This document shows positions 44,713-53,544 of a stretch of 64,000 nt of DNA, one piece after another. A model generated the notes under the pieces. The model searched no databases. It was given only the letters and a program-made list of their open reading frames with translations, and had not been told where the DNA came from. Position 1 is the stretch's first letter. Every line of letters starts with the position of its first letter. This DNA is from Aureitalea sp. L0-47 (GTDB lineage Bacteria > Bacteroidota > Bacteroidia > Flavobacteriales > Flavobacteriaceae): positions 44,137 to 108,136 of the forward strand of contig NZ_JAFMTQ010000013.1 in NCBI RefSeq assembly GCF_026126405.1, read 5' to 3'. The position numbers and the translations under genes are program-made.

Positions 44713-46305
44713 ATGTCCCTAAAAGATGCTTGCATATTGACAGCATTGTTCTTTTGTTCAATTATTTATTCGCAGGACAGAACACTAAGCGGTACCGTTT
44801 CTTTTGTAACGTCGAATAACGTGTATGTGAAGTTCAATAGTACAGAAGATATCGAAATAGGTAAAGTGCTTTCGTTTAATGGTAACGACTGCCTGAAAGT
44901 AACCGACAAGTCTTCTACATCGGTAGTTTGTACCGTGTTAAATGATTGCGTTATTTCCAACGGAGATACAGTGAGTTATTCAATTGTGACGTCTGCGGAA
45001 ACAACTCAACCCACTACAATTACGGAGCCATTGGAGGAAGAATTACCTCCTGAAACGAATATACCGGTTGATTTAGGGGAAAAAACTTCTCTGTACAAGG
45101 AAAATATTCGCGGAAGGGTATCGCTGTCTAGTTACAATACCTTTTCAGACGTTCGAGATGATCGCAGTATTTTCAGGACACGATTCTCTTTAGATGCAAA
45201 TCATATCGGAGATTCGAAAGTATCCGTGCAATCCTATCTGGTTTACCGAAATTTCAATACCGCTACAGATGACTACGAAGGCAGAACCGGTATATTCAAT
45301 GTTTATAACCTCAACGTCCGTTATGATGCCACACCAGATCTTTCTATCACTGCGGGCCGAAAAATCAATCCTAAGGCCAGTAGTATTGGAGCTGTAGACG
45401 GGTTGCAGGTTGAGAAATACTTCGGAAATTTCTATGTGGGTGGTATGGGAGGATTCAGGCCCGATTTTGAAAATTTCGGATTCAATGCCGATCTGCTGCA
45501 GTACGGAGGATATGTCGGTATTGGAACCAACTCCAAAGATTTTTTCAGTGAAACGACTCTGGGAGCTATGGAACAGACCAACGCCGGCGCAACCGACCGA
45601 AGGTATATTTTCTTTCAACACATGAGTACCATCGCTTCGGATCTTACCCTCTTCAGCAGTGCAGAGCTCGATATTTTTGGTAATAACGGGAACAGTACAC
45701 GTTTAACAAATTTGTATATGTCTGCACGATATCGCTTTACCCGAGCCGTAAATGCTATGATCTCATATGATTCCAGGAAAGCGATCATCTATTATGAAAC
45801 TTTTCAAACGGATATTGAGCGTTTGTTGGATGATGATCTGGCCCGACAAGGTCTAAGATTCAGATTCAATGTTAGACCCACAAAACAACTTTGGATGGGC
45901 ATAAGTTATAGTAGGCGATTCCGAAGTGATAATGAAAATAAATCCGATAATATTTACGGCTATGCAACCCTGTCTAAAATACCCGGGATTGGCGGTAGAT
46001 TCAACGTATCTTATAACATGAATTCCTCAAACTACCTGAAAAGCAACATCTATTCAGTGCGGTATAGCAGGGAATTCTTTAAAAACAAGTTTAATACCGA
46101 TGTGTATTTCAGAAGAGCAGAATATACATATGAGAATAATCTCAGCGACTTGTCGTTGAACTTCTATGGAGCTACCTTATCCTATCGCATCTCTCGAACC
46201 TGGATACTTAGTGTATCTGGTGAATATTCACAAAGTGACCCGGAAAATAGTATTAGGTTCTATACCCGGTTGACAAAACGATTTTACAGTAAAAAGAAAA
46301 AATAA
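44713..46305 (+). CDS. predicted outer-membrane beta-barrel (porin-like) protein
   Basis: A 530-residue exported protein (signal peptide to ..SIIYSQ). Residues 22-100 look like a small all-beta domain (GTVSFVTSNNVYVKFNS), a Pro/Glu/Thr linker follows, and from about 130 to the C-terminus there are alternating amphipathic strands (RGRVSLSSYN; VSVQSYLVYRNF; RYRFTRAVNAMISYDSR; LWMGISYSRRFRSD) as in 16-18-strand barrels. It ends in basic residues. Placed directly after two multiheme cytochromes it resembles the porin of porin-cytochrome conduits (MtrB-like by role, not by recognised sequence). Confidence 0.7.
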   Translation: MSLKDACILTALFFCSIIYSQDRTLSGTVSFVTSNNVYVKFNSTEDIEIGKVLSFNGNDCLKVTDKSSTSVVCTVLNDCVISNGDTVSYSIVTSAETTQPTTITEPLEEELPPETNIPVDLGEKTSLYKENIRGRVSLSSYNTFSDVRDDRSIFRTRFSLDANHIGDSKVSVQSYLVYRNFNTATDDYEGRTGIFNVYNLNVRYDATPDLSITAGRKINPKASSIGAVDGLQVEKYFGNFYVGGMGGFRPDFENFGFNADLLQYGGYVGIGTNSKDFFSETTLGAMEQTNAGATDRRYIFFQHMSTIASDLTLFSSAELDIFGNNGNSTRLTNLYMSARYRFTRAVNAMISYDSRKAIIYYETFQTDIERLLDDDLARQGLRFRFNVRPTKQLWMGISYSRRFRSDNENKSDNIYGYATLSKIPGIGGRFNVSYNMNSSNYLKSNIYSVRYSREFFKNKFNTDVYFRRAEYTYENNLSDLSLNFYGATLSYRISRTWILSVSGEYSQSDPENSIRFYTRLTKRFYSKKKK

Positions 46306-46307
46306 CT

Positions 46308-47114
46308 ATGAAAAATAATATGATCTATACAGTGGGAGCAGTCCTACTGATTTTAACCTCATGTAACAATAGCCCGAAGGTAATTACTGCGAAAAGCTCG
46401 AATGAGGGTAGTAATCCCACTCCCAGTGGAATTTTTTCCGAAACGACCGATAATAGCCCCGAACAGTCGGAAAACCGGGGTTCGTTTACTGAAGATTTGC
46501 ACAAAGTCATGGTGAAAGAGGTGTTACCGGCTACAAAATACACATACCTGAAGGTAACCGAAGGCGGGGAAGACTACTGGATCGCTATTAGAAAACAGGC
46601 GGTGAGCGTTGGCAGCACATATTTCTACCGTAACGGATTATTAAAGACCAATTTCGAAAGTAAGGAGTACAATCGAGTTTTCGATAGGATCTTCCTTGTT
46701 TCCAGCCTGGTTCCTGAAAATCACGGTAACAATGCAGGTTCATTGACAGCCGACTTTACTTCTGAAGAAAATGTGACCCAACAGAAACAGGATATACCAA
46801 CTCATACCGATGAAGTGATCCAGCATAAAGGATCGGTAAAGATCGCCGAAATTGTCGCTAATCCTTCATCTTATGAAGGAAAGACAGTCCAAATAACGGG
46901 AAAGTGTGTTAAAATAAATCCGAATATCATGCAGCGTAACTGGATTCATCTTCAGGACGGAAGTAAGGATGACTTTGATCTTGTAGTGACTTCAAACACT
47001 TTCGTACCCGAAGGAAAAGTGGTCACTATCAAGGCAAAGGTAGTTTTGAACAAGGATTTCGGTGCTGGTTATCGCTATGATCTGATACTCGAAGAGGGAG
47101 TAGTGATCGAATAG
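46308..47114 (+). CDS. OB-fold lipoprotein associated with the cytochrome operon
   Basis: A 268-residue lipoprotein (VLLILTSCNN, lipidated Cys at 19). A variable linker is followed by a first beta domain (about 65-125, TYLKVTEGGEDYWIAIRKQ) and a second OB-like domain (about 175-268) with VQITGKCVKINPNIMQRNW and IHLQDGSKDDFDLVV, a pattern seen in small exported proteins that accompany multiheme cytochromes. Function unknown; an assembly or docking role is only an inference. Two bases separate it from the beta-barrel gene. Last gene before a strong terminator. Confidence 0.72.
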   Translation: MKNNMIYTVGAVLLILTSCNNSPKVITAKSSNEGSNPTPSGIFSETTDNSPEQSENRGSFTEDLHKVMVKEVLPATKYTYLKVTEGGEDYWIAIRKQAVSVGSTYFYRNGLLKTNFESKEYNRVFDRIFLVSSLVPENHGNNAGSLTADFTSEENVTQQKQDIPTHTDEVIQHKGSVKIAEIVANPSSYEGKTVQITGKCVKINPNIMQRNWIHLQDGSKDDFDLVVTSNTFVPEGKVVTIKAKVVLNKDFGAGYRYDLILEEGVVIE

Positions 47115-47201
47115 ATCTGAATTAATAATTCATCGAGATAGGACTTCGGTCGTCCAACTGAAGCGTAACTAGAGAACAAACTATTATTTTCAGAAAAAAT
47201 A

Positions 47202-47236
47202 AAATAAGCGCAAGAGCTGATCACTTGCGCTTATTT
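47202..47236. terminator. bidirectional terminator ending the cytochrome operon
   Basis: Perfect 13-bp stem AAATAAGCGCAAG (47202-47214) / CTTGCGCTTATTT (47224-47236), loop of nine, between converging genes. Confidence 0.88.
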
Positions 47237-47237
47237 A

Positions 47238-48740
47238 CTATTGAACTAATAACTTCTTTACTATTGATCGATCATCCAGTTGTATGTGTATAAAATACAT
47301 ACCACTGTCAAAATGTGAAACGTCCAATACTACTTTTTCTTTTCCATTATAAGAAGGTTCGTAAATTTCATTTATTAACTGACCAAGACTGTTGAAAATC
47401 CCTATTTTGAAATAGCCGATTGATTCAGATCCTAGTTCAATTGTAACAAATTCAGAACTCGGGTTTGGATATATGGATACCATTCCCAACTGGGTTTCTG
47501 TTAATCCTAAAATTGTTCCGGAATAAATGTATGCGGATCCAGAGTTATTTCCATTATCATCATCATCTCTGGCACCGACAACAGCAAAGTTTCCATCGAT
47601 TGCAACAGAACATCCATAAAGGTCCAAAGCTGCACCATCGCTGGCGATAAGCTTGTTTATCTCAGTACCAGTTACTGCATTGTAAAAATATACCGAACCT
47701 GAATTGAAGCCGTTTTCATCATCCTGGTGTGCTCCAATAAAAACCGTCCCATTATCAAGTGATATTGAAATTCCGAAGTTATCTCGATCTTGGCCATCAT
47801 CGGGTATAATTTCTGAAACTTGGGTTCCGGTAGAAACATCAAATAAATAAGCAGCTCCCGAGTGGTCTCCAAAGATACTCCTCTGCGGTGCTCCTACCGC
47901 AACCAAGCCGTCATCGATGTCAATGCAATCAGCGAAAAATCCACCCAGATCTCCATTCACGTTCAGATTATCCGGCTGAAGTACATTAAGCTGATTTCCA
48001 TTAGATACATCGAACAAATATGCCTTTGCAAAGGTGTAGCCTTGTCCAAGAACAAAGAATGTCCTTGCTCCCACGGCCACAACTCCACTATCCATGGCTA
48101 CAGACACACCAAAAGTCTGAAAGTCGTTTCCGGTATCCGGTAATAATTTCTCAAGCTGATTTCCAGTTGATGCGTCAAATAAGTAGGCCGCACCAGAAGC
48201 ATCACCAAATTCGTCGGCTCGCCAGGCTCCAACAGCAACAACACCATCGTCTATAGTGATGGAGTTTCCAAACTCGTCTTCAGCGGCACCGTCATTGGGA
48301 AGGATTTTGAAAAGCTCCATACCCGTAGCTGCATCGAATAGATATGCGGCCCCGGCGTTTGTACCATTCTCACTGTCTCCTTTTGCTCCTACCGCTACAA
48401 CGCCATTTTGAATAGCGATGGAAAAACCAAACTCTGCGTTGGCTGCTCCATCGGACGGAAGAAGCTTAAAAATCTGAACCCCAGTGGCTGCATCAAAAAG
48501 GTATGCAGCACCGGAGTTGGAGCCATTGTCATCGTCGAATGGCGTTCCAACGGCAACAATGCCATCGTCGAGAGCAATAGAATAGCTGAACTCATCATCG
48601 GCCGAACCATCGTTGGCTGTTATTTTAAAGTCTTCATTGGTCACATCAGCCCAGGTGAAATTTTCTTGTCCGTAAAGATCATTTACACACAATTGGCCTG
48701 TAAACAAAACAACCAATGTTAGTATGTTTATATTTTTCAT
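47238..48740 (-). CDS. secreted FG-GAP beta-propeller protein with T9SS sorting tail
   Basis: A 500-residue protein with a signal peptide, then seven repeats of about 50 residues with the consensus FG.SvAiddGVVAVGA..D..G..SGAAYLFDA.TG (residues 38-410), which should fold as a seven-bladed propeller; the acidic DDDNG loops suggest calcium binding. The C-terminal 80 residues (VSIYPNPSSEFVTIEL .. DSGMYFIHIQLDD .. VKKLLVQ) are a type A sorting domain. Probably a surface or released protein; partner unknown. Confidence 0.87.
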   Translation of the reverse strand: MKNINILTLVVLFTGQLCVNDLYGQENFTWADVTNEDFKITANDGSADDEFSYSIALDDGIVAVGTPFDDDNGSNSGAAYLFDAATGVQIFKLLPSDGAANAEFGFSIAIQNGVVAVGAKGDSENGTNAGAAYLFDAATGMELFKILPNDGAAEDEFGNSITIDDGVVAVGAWRADEFGDASGAAYLFDASTGNQLEKLLPDTGNDFQTFGVSVAMDSGVVAVGARTFFVLGQGYTFAKAYLFDVSNGNQLNVLQPDNLNVNGDLGGFFADCIDIDDGLVAVGAPQRSIFGDHSGAAYLFDVSTGTQVSEIIPDDGQDRDNFGISISLDNGTVFIGAHQDDENGFNSGSVYFYNAVTGTEINKLIASDGAALDLYGCSVAIDGNFAVVGARDDDDNGNNSGSAYIYSGTILGLTETQLGMVSIYPNPSSEFVTIELGSESIGYFKIGIFNSLGQLINEIYEPSYNGKEKVVLDVSHFDSGMYFIHIQLDDRSIVKKLLVQ

Positions 48741-48819
48741 GGCAATTGATATTTAGTGATTTTCTTATTTCTTTCCCGAATACCTAATTTCCTGGTATTC
48801 TCGACTGCTCTTTATTTAT

Positions 48820-49038
48820 TCAATGTTGTTCCTGACCTTTTAATGGGCAGGTCCTAATTCCAAGCGGTGCGTAAAGTGGGCAAAAGCTTATTAAACTCGT
48901 TAATACAAATACTCCTGCCAGTACCAAAAGTACTATCCCTAGTGTTCCGGAAATTGTTCCTGTGAAATAAAGAACTGCGACGATTGCAGCGATTATTACT
49001 CTAATAATTCGATCTGCTGTACCCATGTTTTTTTTCAT
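48820..49038 (-). CDS. DUF2892 (YgaP-type transmembrane) protein
   Basis: A 72-residue membrane protein with two hydrophobic segments and the family pattern MGTADRIIRVIIAAIVAVL, then FCPLYAPLGIRTCP with its two cysteines near the C-terminus. In other bacteria the domain is fused or adjacent to rhodanese enzymes. It lies 69 nt behind the Crp/Fnr gene in the same direction and may be controlled by it. Confidence 0.88.
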   Translation of the reverse strand: MKKNMGTADRIIRVIIAAIVAVLYFTGTISGTLGIVLLVLAGVFVLTSLISFCPLYAPLGIRTCPLKGQEQH

Positions 49039-49107
49039 GATATAAGTTTTTAAGTTTCGATTTATATCAAATATATGTGAAGTAAAATCTTCTTGCAGTG
49101 ACTACAG

Positions 49108-49764
49108 TCACAGCTCACTGATAATCTTTATTTCTCCCGAATTTTGAACAACAATACCCTCTATTTCAAGTTTTTTCATGATCCTTGAAATTACTTCTCT
49201 GGCTGTTCCCAGTTCATTCGCCAGTTGGCCGTGACTTATCTTAATTGAATCGCCATTGGCTATTTCGATTTTTCTTTTCAGATGGTCGAACAATCGTTTG
49301 TCCATTTTGTCTAGTAGCAAGTGACTAATGGTATCTAGTAGCTCAGTGTACCTCAAATTGAATTGGTTGTAAAACAATTCATTGAATTCGGGGTATTCTT
49401 TTAGCCATTTCGGTAGAAGTGACACAGGGATCAATAGGATCTTAGAATCTTCTTCGGTTTCTGCAAATACTCTACTCGGTGTGTTCTTCAGTGCTGCATA
49501 GAACGACATTACACAGCTCTGTGCTGGTTCGATATAGTACAGCAACAATTCCCTTTCATCGAATCTTGAATAGACCTTTACAAATCCCTCAACTACTATC
49601 GGCAATACTTTAACATATTGATCCTCTCTTAAAATTTCAGTTCCTTTAGGAATTGTTTTTATACTTGATTCAGCGAGGATTGTATCCAGCAAGTCAGGTT
49701 TTAAAAAGGATAATATGCTTTTGTCAAAGTCCACTTTAGTGATGTTGTTTGATGTAGTTAACAA
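49108..49764 (-). CDS. Crp/Fnr-family transcriptional regulator
   Basis: A 218-residue protein: N-terminal cyclic-nucleotide-binding fold (GTEILREDQYVKVLPIVVEG) and C-terminal winged helix with recognition helix HGQLANELGTAREVISRIMKKLE. It has a single cysteine (QSCVMSF), so it cannot hold an Fnr-type [4Fe-4S] cluster; redox, NO or another signal is possible. Start is TTG at 49764, with GTG at 49734 as alternative. It begins 12 nt after the ccsBA stop, so both may share a message, and it is a candidate regulator of the cytochrome genes. Confidence 0.88.
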   Translation of the reverse strand: MLTTSNNITKVDFDKSILSFLKPDLLDTILAESSIKTIPKGTEILREDQYVKVLPIVVEGFVKVYSRFDERELLLYYIEPAQSCVMSFYAALKNTPSRVFAETEEDSKILLIPVSLLPKWLKEYPEFNELFYNQFNLRYTELLDTISHLLLDKMDKRLFDHLKRKIEIANGDSIKISHGQLANELGTAREVISRIMKKLEIEGIVVQNSGEIKIISEL

Positions 49765-49776
49765 AGATTAAATAAG

Positions 49777-52700
49777 TCAGGATATCTCCTTAAACGTTCG
49801 TTTCCTCAGGTATGCAAGGAAACTGATCAGGATCACACAACTCACTACGATGTACACCCACTGTGGAATTGGCACGGGATCACCGGTTGCGTATGAATGC
49901 AATCCTGAAAGGTAATAGTTCACGCCGTAATATGTCATAATCACCGAAGCCAGTCCGAAAATAGTTGCCAGGTTGAAAGCATAGGTCCCTCTTAATTTAG
50001 GTATTAACCTCATGTGCAGGATAAAGGCATAAACAAGTATGGTCACCAGCGCCCAGGTTTCCTTGGCATCCCAGCCCCAGTATCGGCCCCAGGATTCATT
50101 CGCCCAAACACCTCCTAAATAAGTACCGACACTCATCATAAAAAGCCCTCCTATTAACGTTAATTCGCTGATGTAGGACATCTCTGTTACAATGCGTTTC
50201 ACACGAAGTTTATTCTTCTCTGTGAGGAAGATCATAAGTATCAGGTTGATCAAACCAATGATAGCTCCCAGCATCAGGAAACCATAACTACCTGCCTCCA
50301 ATGAAACGTGAATGGTGAGCCAATAGGATCGTAATACAGGAACTAGGGGTGTTATTTCAGGATCGAGAAAACTTAAGGTAGATACGAATAGGATGGTACC
50401 GGCGAGTACCATGGTCGCGGCTAATCCACCGAAGGATTTCCGTGTAAATAACAGCCCTGCCAAAGTTGAGGTCCAGGCAATATAGATCATGGATTCGTAG
50501 CCATTGCTCCAGGGAGCTCTTCCGGATACATACCAGCGCATTCCTAGTCCAAGGGTATGTAACACAAAACCGAGTAATATTATGGAGAACAGCACCCAAT
50601 ATACCTTCCTTAGCCTAAGGTTTGGTTTAAAAACCGAAAGGAACAAGAAGAATAACAACAGCACTCCCAGGATCATATATAATCCGGCCAGGCGAGTAAA
50701 CACATTCATGTTATTCAGCCGAATCTCGGTATTGATCTTTCCTTCGGAAGGAACAACCGCCGCGCCCTGTTGCTGTTGGAACGTCTTCAATTCGTCCAGT
50801 AGATGTCCGGCATGCTGAAAGTTTCGCGAAGTCGTCGCCTGTTTCAAAGCAGTTCCGTAAGCATTAAAGAATCGCTCCGCCACAGAGCTATGATCATGGC
50901 CATCGTCCTGTGGATGGTTATGACCACCAAATGCTTGCCATGTGTTGTTCGGGTCGTTAGGAACGGGGACAATTTTCAGTAAACTCCCTGAGAACAGCAT
51001 ACTAACGATATTAAGCCGCTCGTCAATTTTAATGAGCTCCTTCGCATAGACTCCTCGGTCCACAGGATCGAGGCCATAAACGCGTCTCACTTCATCTCTT
51101 AGTTTGTATTCTCCTTTTTCGGTGAAAAAATCCTTATAGGAAGCGTAAGAATCACTCGCTCCTATTAATTTCAAGACGTCGGAATGCTTTCCTAGCTTGA
51201 TCATCTTAACGTCATACCAGTCCTGCTTATTCACGAACATTCCCAGTATTACCTGGTCTGCTGTAAGACCTTCCCAACTCTCCTTACGTGCAATCTTTCT
51301 CATTACCTCCCTGGAAAGGGTGTGCATGGGTTTCATGCGCCCTTTGAAATCCTGCACCACCAATTTACTGAAGGCTTCGGCATGTTCTTCTGATACGGCC
51401 CGTTGCTTGTATTCCTGAGCATAGGTGGTAGTCGCTAGTGAAATGAATAAAATAGCTATGAAAGTTCCACTTTTAGCTCTTAGTTTTTTAATTTTTTGAA
51501 GTACTGCGTAAAACCTTGTTTTCTTGCTGAAAAATGTTAGGATCATCCCAAGAGTGAGCAAGGCATAACCTATGTAGGAAACCAAGGTACCCCAGAAATC
51601 GTGATTCACACTTAGATAAGTTCCCTTTTCATCACGGTCGAATGAGGACTGAAAAAATCGATATCCTCGATAATTCAGGATGTTATTCATGAAAATACGG
51701 TAATTCAAATTTACGTTTTCGGCAGGATCCAGCAGAGTAACCTCGCTTGCATAGGAAGAAGCACTATTGGTGCCCGGATAGCGTTCCATGATAAAATCGT
51801 TCAATCGAATACTAAAAGGCACTTCTTTTAGTTTTGAACCGTAAGAAATTTCCAGGTCCATTTCATCAAATCGAAGAAAAGCCGGATTTCCGGTTCGGCC
51901 CTTATTTCCATATACATAAGTGGTCTTTGTATTTTCACCCACAGTCACGTCCATCTTAAGAGCAACTATACTCTCGTTTTTTACTTTGGGGTCGTCACTT
52001 GTGATCACTATTGCTGCTTCCGGTTCGAATTCAGAAAAAACGAAGTTATTCTGGCCATCGGAATAGAGAGATCTGAGAACTAAGGCCTTGAACTCACCAT
52101 CAAATTGTATCGTATCTTTGGTTTGGGTAGCCATGACGGTTTGAGTAAGCATTCGATGGTAATTGAGACGCAATTCATCATTTTCATAAACGATATTCAC
52201 AGCTCCGGCTATGGGTTGCTTTTTGAAGTTGAATATCATTGATCCTATTCGCCTTGAAGTTCCCTCTTCGATCAAATATTCTTCTCTACCGTTGGACCCA
52301 CCGATAACTACCTTAATTACAGCCGTGCCGCTCAGCGGTTGAGGAACTAATTGTTGTTTCGGATTAGGGATGAAATCCGTGAGACGAACTTTTACTAAGG
52401 CTCCATCAACTAGATAGGATTCGTTAAAAGTATTCGATCCAAGGCTAGCAAATAGTACCGGCTCATCAAAGGAATAATCGATACCTTCTTTCTGAACATT
52501 GAACATGAGGTAGGGTTCGAACGACAAAAACTCAGAAGTTTGATCATTCTCCCGAATGTGCATAACACCTTCAAAACTGAAATATCGAGTAATTGCAGCA
52601 CCGAGTATAATTATCAGGATGGCTCCATGGAACATCAGTAGTGCCCATTTTTTCATTTGAACCATTCGGTACACATAAATGTTATATAAAATGGTACATG

Positions 52701-52899
52701 CGAATAGCAATAACAACAATTCGAACCACCATGCCTTGTACACAAGTTTTTGTGCAGCACTTGTTCCAAAGTCATTTTCAATAAAGGTTGCTGCACCAAT
52801 GGCGCCTGCAAAAAGTATGAAATACAAGCCTGCAGCCCTTGTATTAACTAAATAGGTTAGAACTTTTCGAATCTTGGAAATAATGATGTTCGTGTTCAT
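49777..52899 (-). CDS. ccsBA: cytochrome c biogenesis fusion protein CcsB(ResB)-CcsA
   Basis: A 1040-residue fusion. The N-terminal half holds four ResB/CcsB helices and a large periplasmic domain (about 100-430). A second periplasmic segment (about 490-720) has a His-rich stretch GGHNHPQDDGHDH. The C-terminal part (730-1040) is CcsA with the heme-presenting WWD-type block WANESWGRYWGWDAKETWAL. System II machinery of this kind exports heme and attaches it to CxxCH sites, exactly what 42 such sites nearby require, though it also serves respiratory cytochromes. Normal size for Bacteroidota fusions. Confidence 0.93.
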   Translation of the reverse strand: MNTNIIISKIRKVLTYLVNTRAAGLYFILFAGAIGAATFIENDFGTSAAQKLVYKAWWFELLLLLFACTILYNIYVYRMVQMKKWALLMFHGAILIIILGAAITRYFSFEGVMHIRENDQTSEFLSFEPYLMFNVQKEGIDYSFDEPVLFASLGSNTFNESYLVDGALVKVRLTDFIPNPKQQLVPQPLSGTAVIKVVIGGSNGREEYLIEEGTSRRIGSMIFNFKKQPIAGAVNIVYENDELRLNYHRMLTQTVMATQTKDTIQFDGEFKALVLRSLYSDGQNNFVFSEFEPEAAIVITSDDPKVKNESIVALKMDVTVGENTKTTYVYGNKGRTGNPAFLRFDEMDLEISYGSKLKEVPFSIRLNDFIMERYPGTNSASSYASEVTLLDPAENVNLNYRIFMNNILNYRGYRFFQSSFDRDEKGTYLSVNHDFWGTLVSYIGYALLTLGMILTFFSKKTRFYAVLQKIKKLRAKSGTFIAILFISLATTTYAQEYKQRAVSEEHAEAFSKLVVQDFKGRMKPMHTLSREVMRKIARKESWEGLTADQVILGMFVNKQDWYDVKMIKLGKHSDVLKLIGASDSYASYKDFFTEKGEYKLRDEVRRVYGLDPVDRGVYAKELIKIDERLNIVSMLFSGSLLKIVPVPNDPNNTWQAFGGHNHPQDDGHDHSSVAERFFNAYGTALKQATTSRNFQHAGHLLDELKTFQQQQGAAVVPSEGKINTEIRLNNMNVFTRLAGLYMILGVLLLFFLFLSVFKPNLRLRKVYWVLFSIILLGFVLHTLGLGMRWYVSGRAPWSNGYESMIYIAWTSTLAGLLFTRKSFGGLAATMVLAGTILFVSTLSFLDPEITPLVPVLRSYWLTIHVSLEAGSYGFLMLGAIIGLINLILMIFLTEKNKLRVKRIVTEMSYISELTLIGGLFMMSVGTYLGGVWANESWGRYWGWDAKETWALVTILVYAFILHMRLIPKLRGTYAFNLATIFGLASVIMTYYGVNYYLSGLHSYATGDPVPIPQWVYIVVSCVILISFLAYLRKRTFKEIS

Positions 52900-53122
52900 A
52901 GCGAATTACTCAAAAATAGCTGAAATAATCATTGATTCCCAATAAGATGATCCCGGAGCGGTTGATCATTTTAAACATTTATATATATAGGGTATAACAG
53001 TAAATTCAATAAATACCCTACCCGCTTCTCCATGAAATCATAGATTTTAACAACCTACTCGAAATCCAAGATAGTATATTCTAAGTATCGAACTACCTTG
53101 TTCATACTAAAATCCGTATATC

Positions 53123-53542
53123 ATGAAAAGAATAATCCCACTCCTGATTCTTACATTAGTTTGTCTAAATGTGAGTGCCCAAAATCAAAAACTTCTCGTA
53201 AAAGGCCTTATGGCGACCAACCAGACCGCCACCATGAACGTGGAAAGTGCCGCTTTTAAATCGGTGCTCATCAATCCTAATGGTAATCCCACCGCAAACA
53301 ACACAACCTATAAGTACTACTTCAAACGCCGAATGGACAATCGTTCTCCTAAGATCGCACAAGGTGCTAAAACCGGTCGTGTCTACTCTCAGGCGCAGGT
53401 ATGGACCAAGGATCACGCTGGAAAAGTTGTGAAATACAAACTGCAGAATGCATTTATTTCAATGTATGCGGAACATTACGAGAACGGAAAGCCTCCTATG
53501 GAGACCTTTGTGGTCACCTATCAGAACAGAACAAAAATTTAG
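53123..53542 (+). CDS. exported Hcp-like (type VI secretion tube) protein
   Basis: A 139-residue protein with a clear signal peptide (MKRIIPLLILTLVCLNVSAQ). The rest follows the Hcp pattern: YYFKRRMDNRSPKIAQGA (compare ..kpvDkaSPkL..A), TGRVYSQAQVW and VKYKLQNAFISMYAE, then METFVVTYQN. Hcp proteins form the tube of type VI secretion systems and have no signal peptide, so an exported, stand-alone copy without other T6SS genes is odd. It may be a periplasmic relative with a different task. Family assignment is moderate. Confidence 0.65.
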   Translation: MKRIIPLLILTLVCLNVSAQNQKLLVKGLMATNQTATMNVESAAFKSVLINPNGNPTANNTTYKYYFKRRMDNRSPKIAQGAKTGRVYSQAQVWTKDHAGKVVKYKLQNAFISMYAEHYENGKPPMETFVVTYQNRTKI

Positions 53543-53544
53543 GG

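Noticed and set aside
52930..52960. Fnr-box-like TTGAT-N4 sequence upstream of ccsBA
   Set aside because: Only the left half matches well (TTGATTCCCAATAA); the right half fits at three of five positions, which is not enough in AT-rich DNA.
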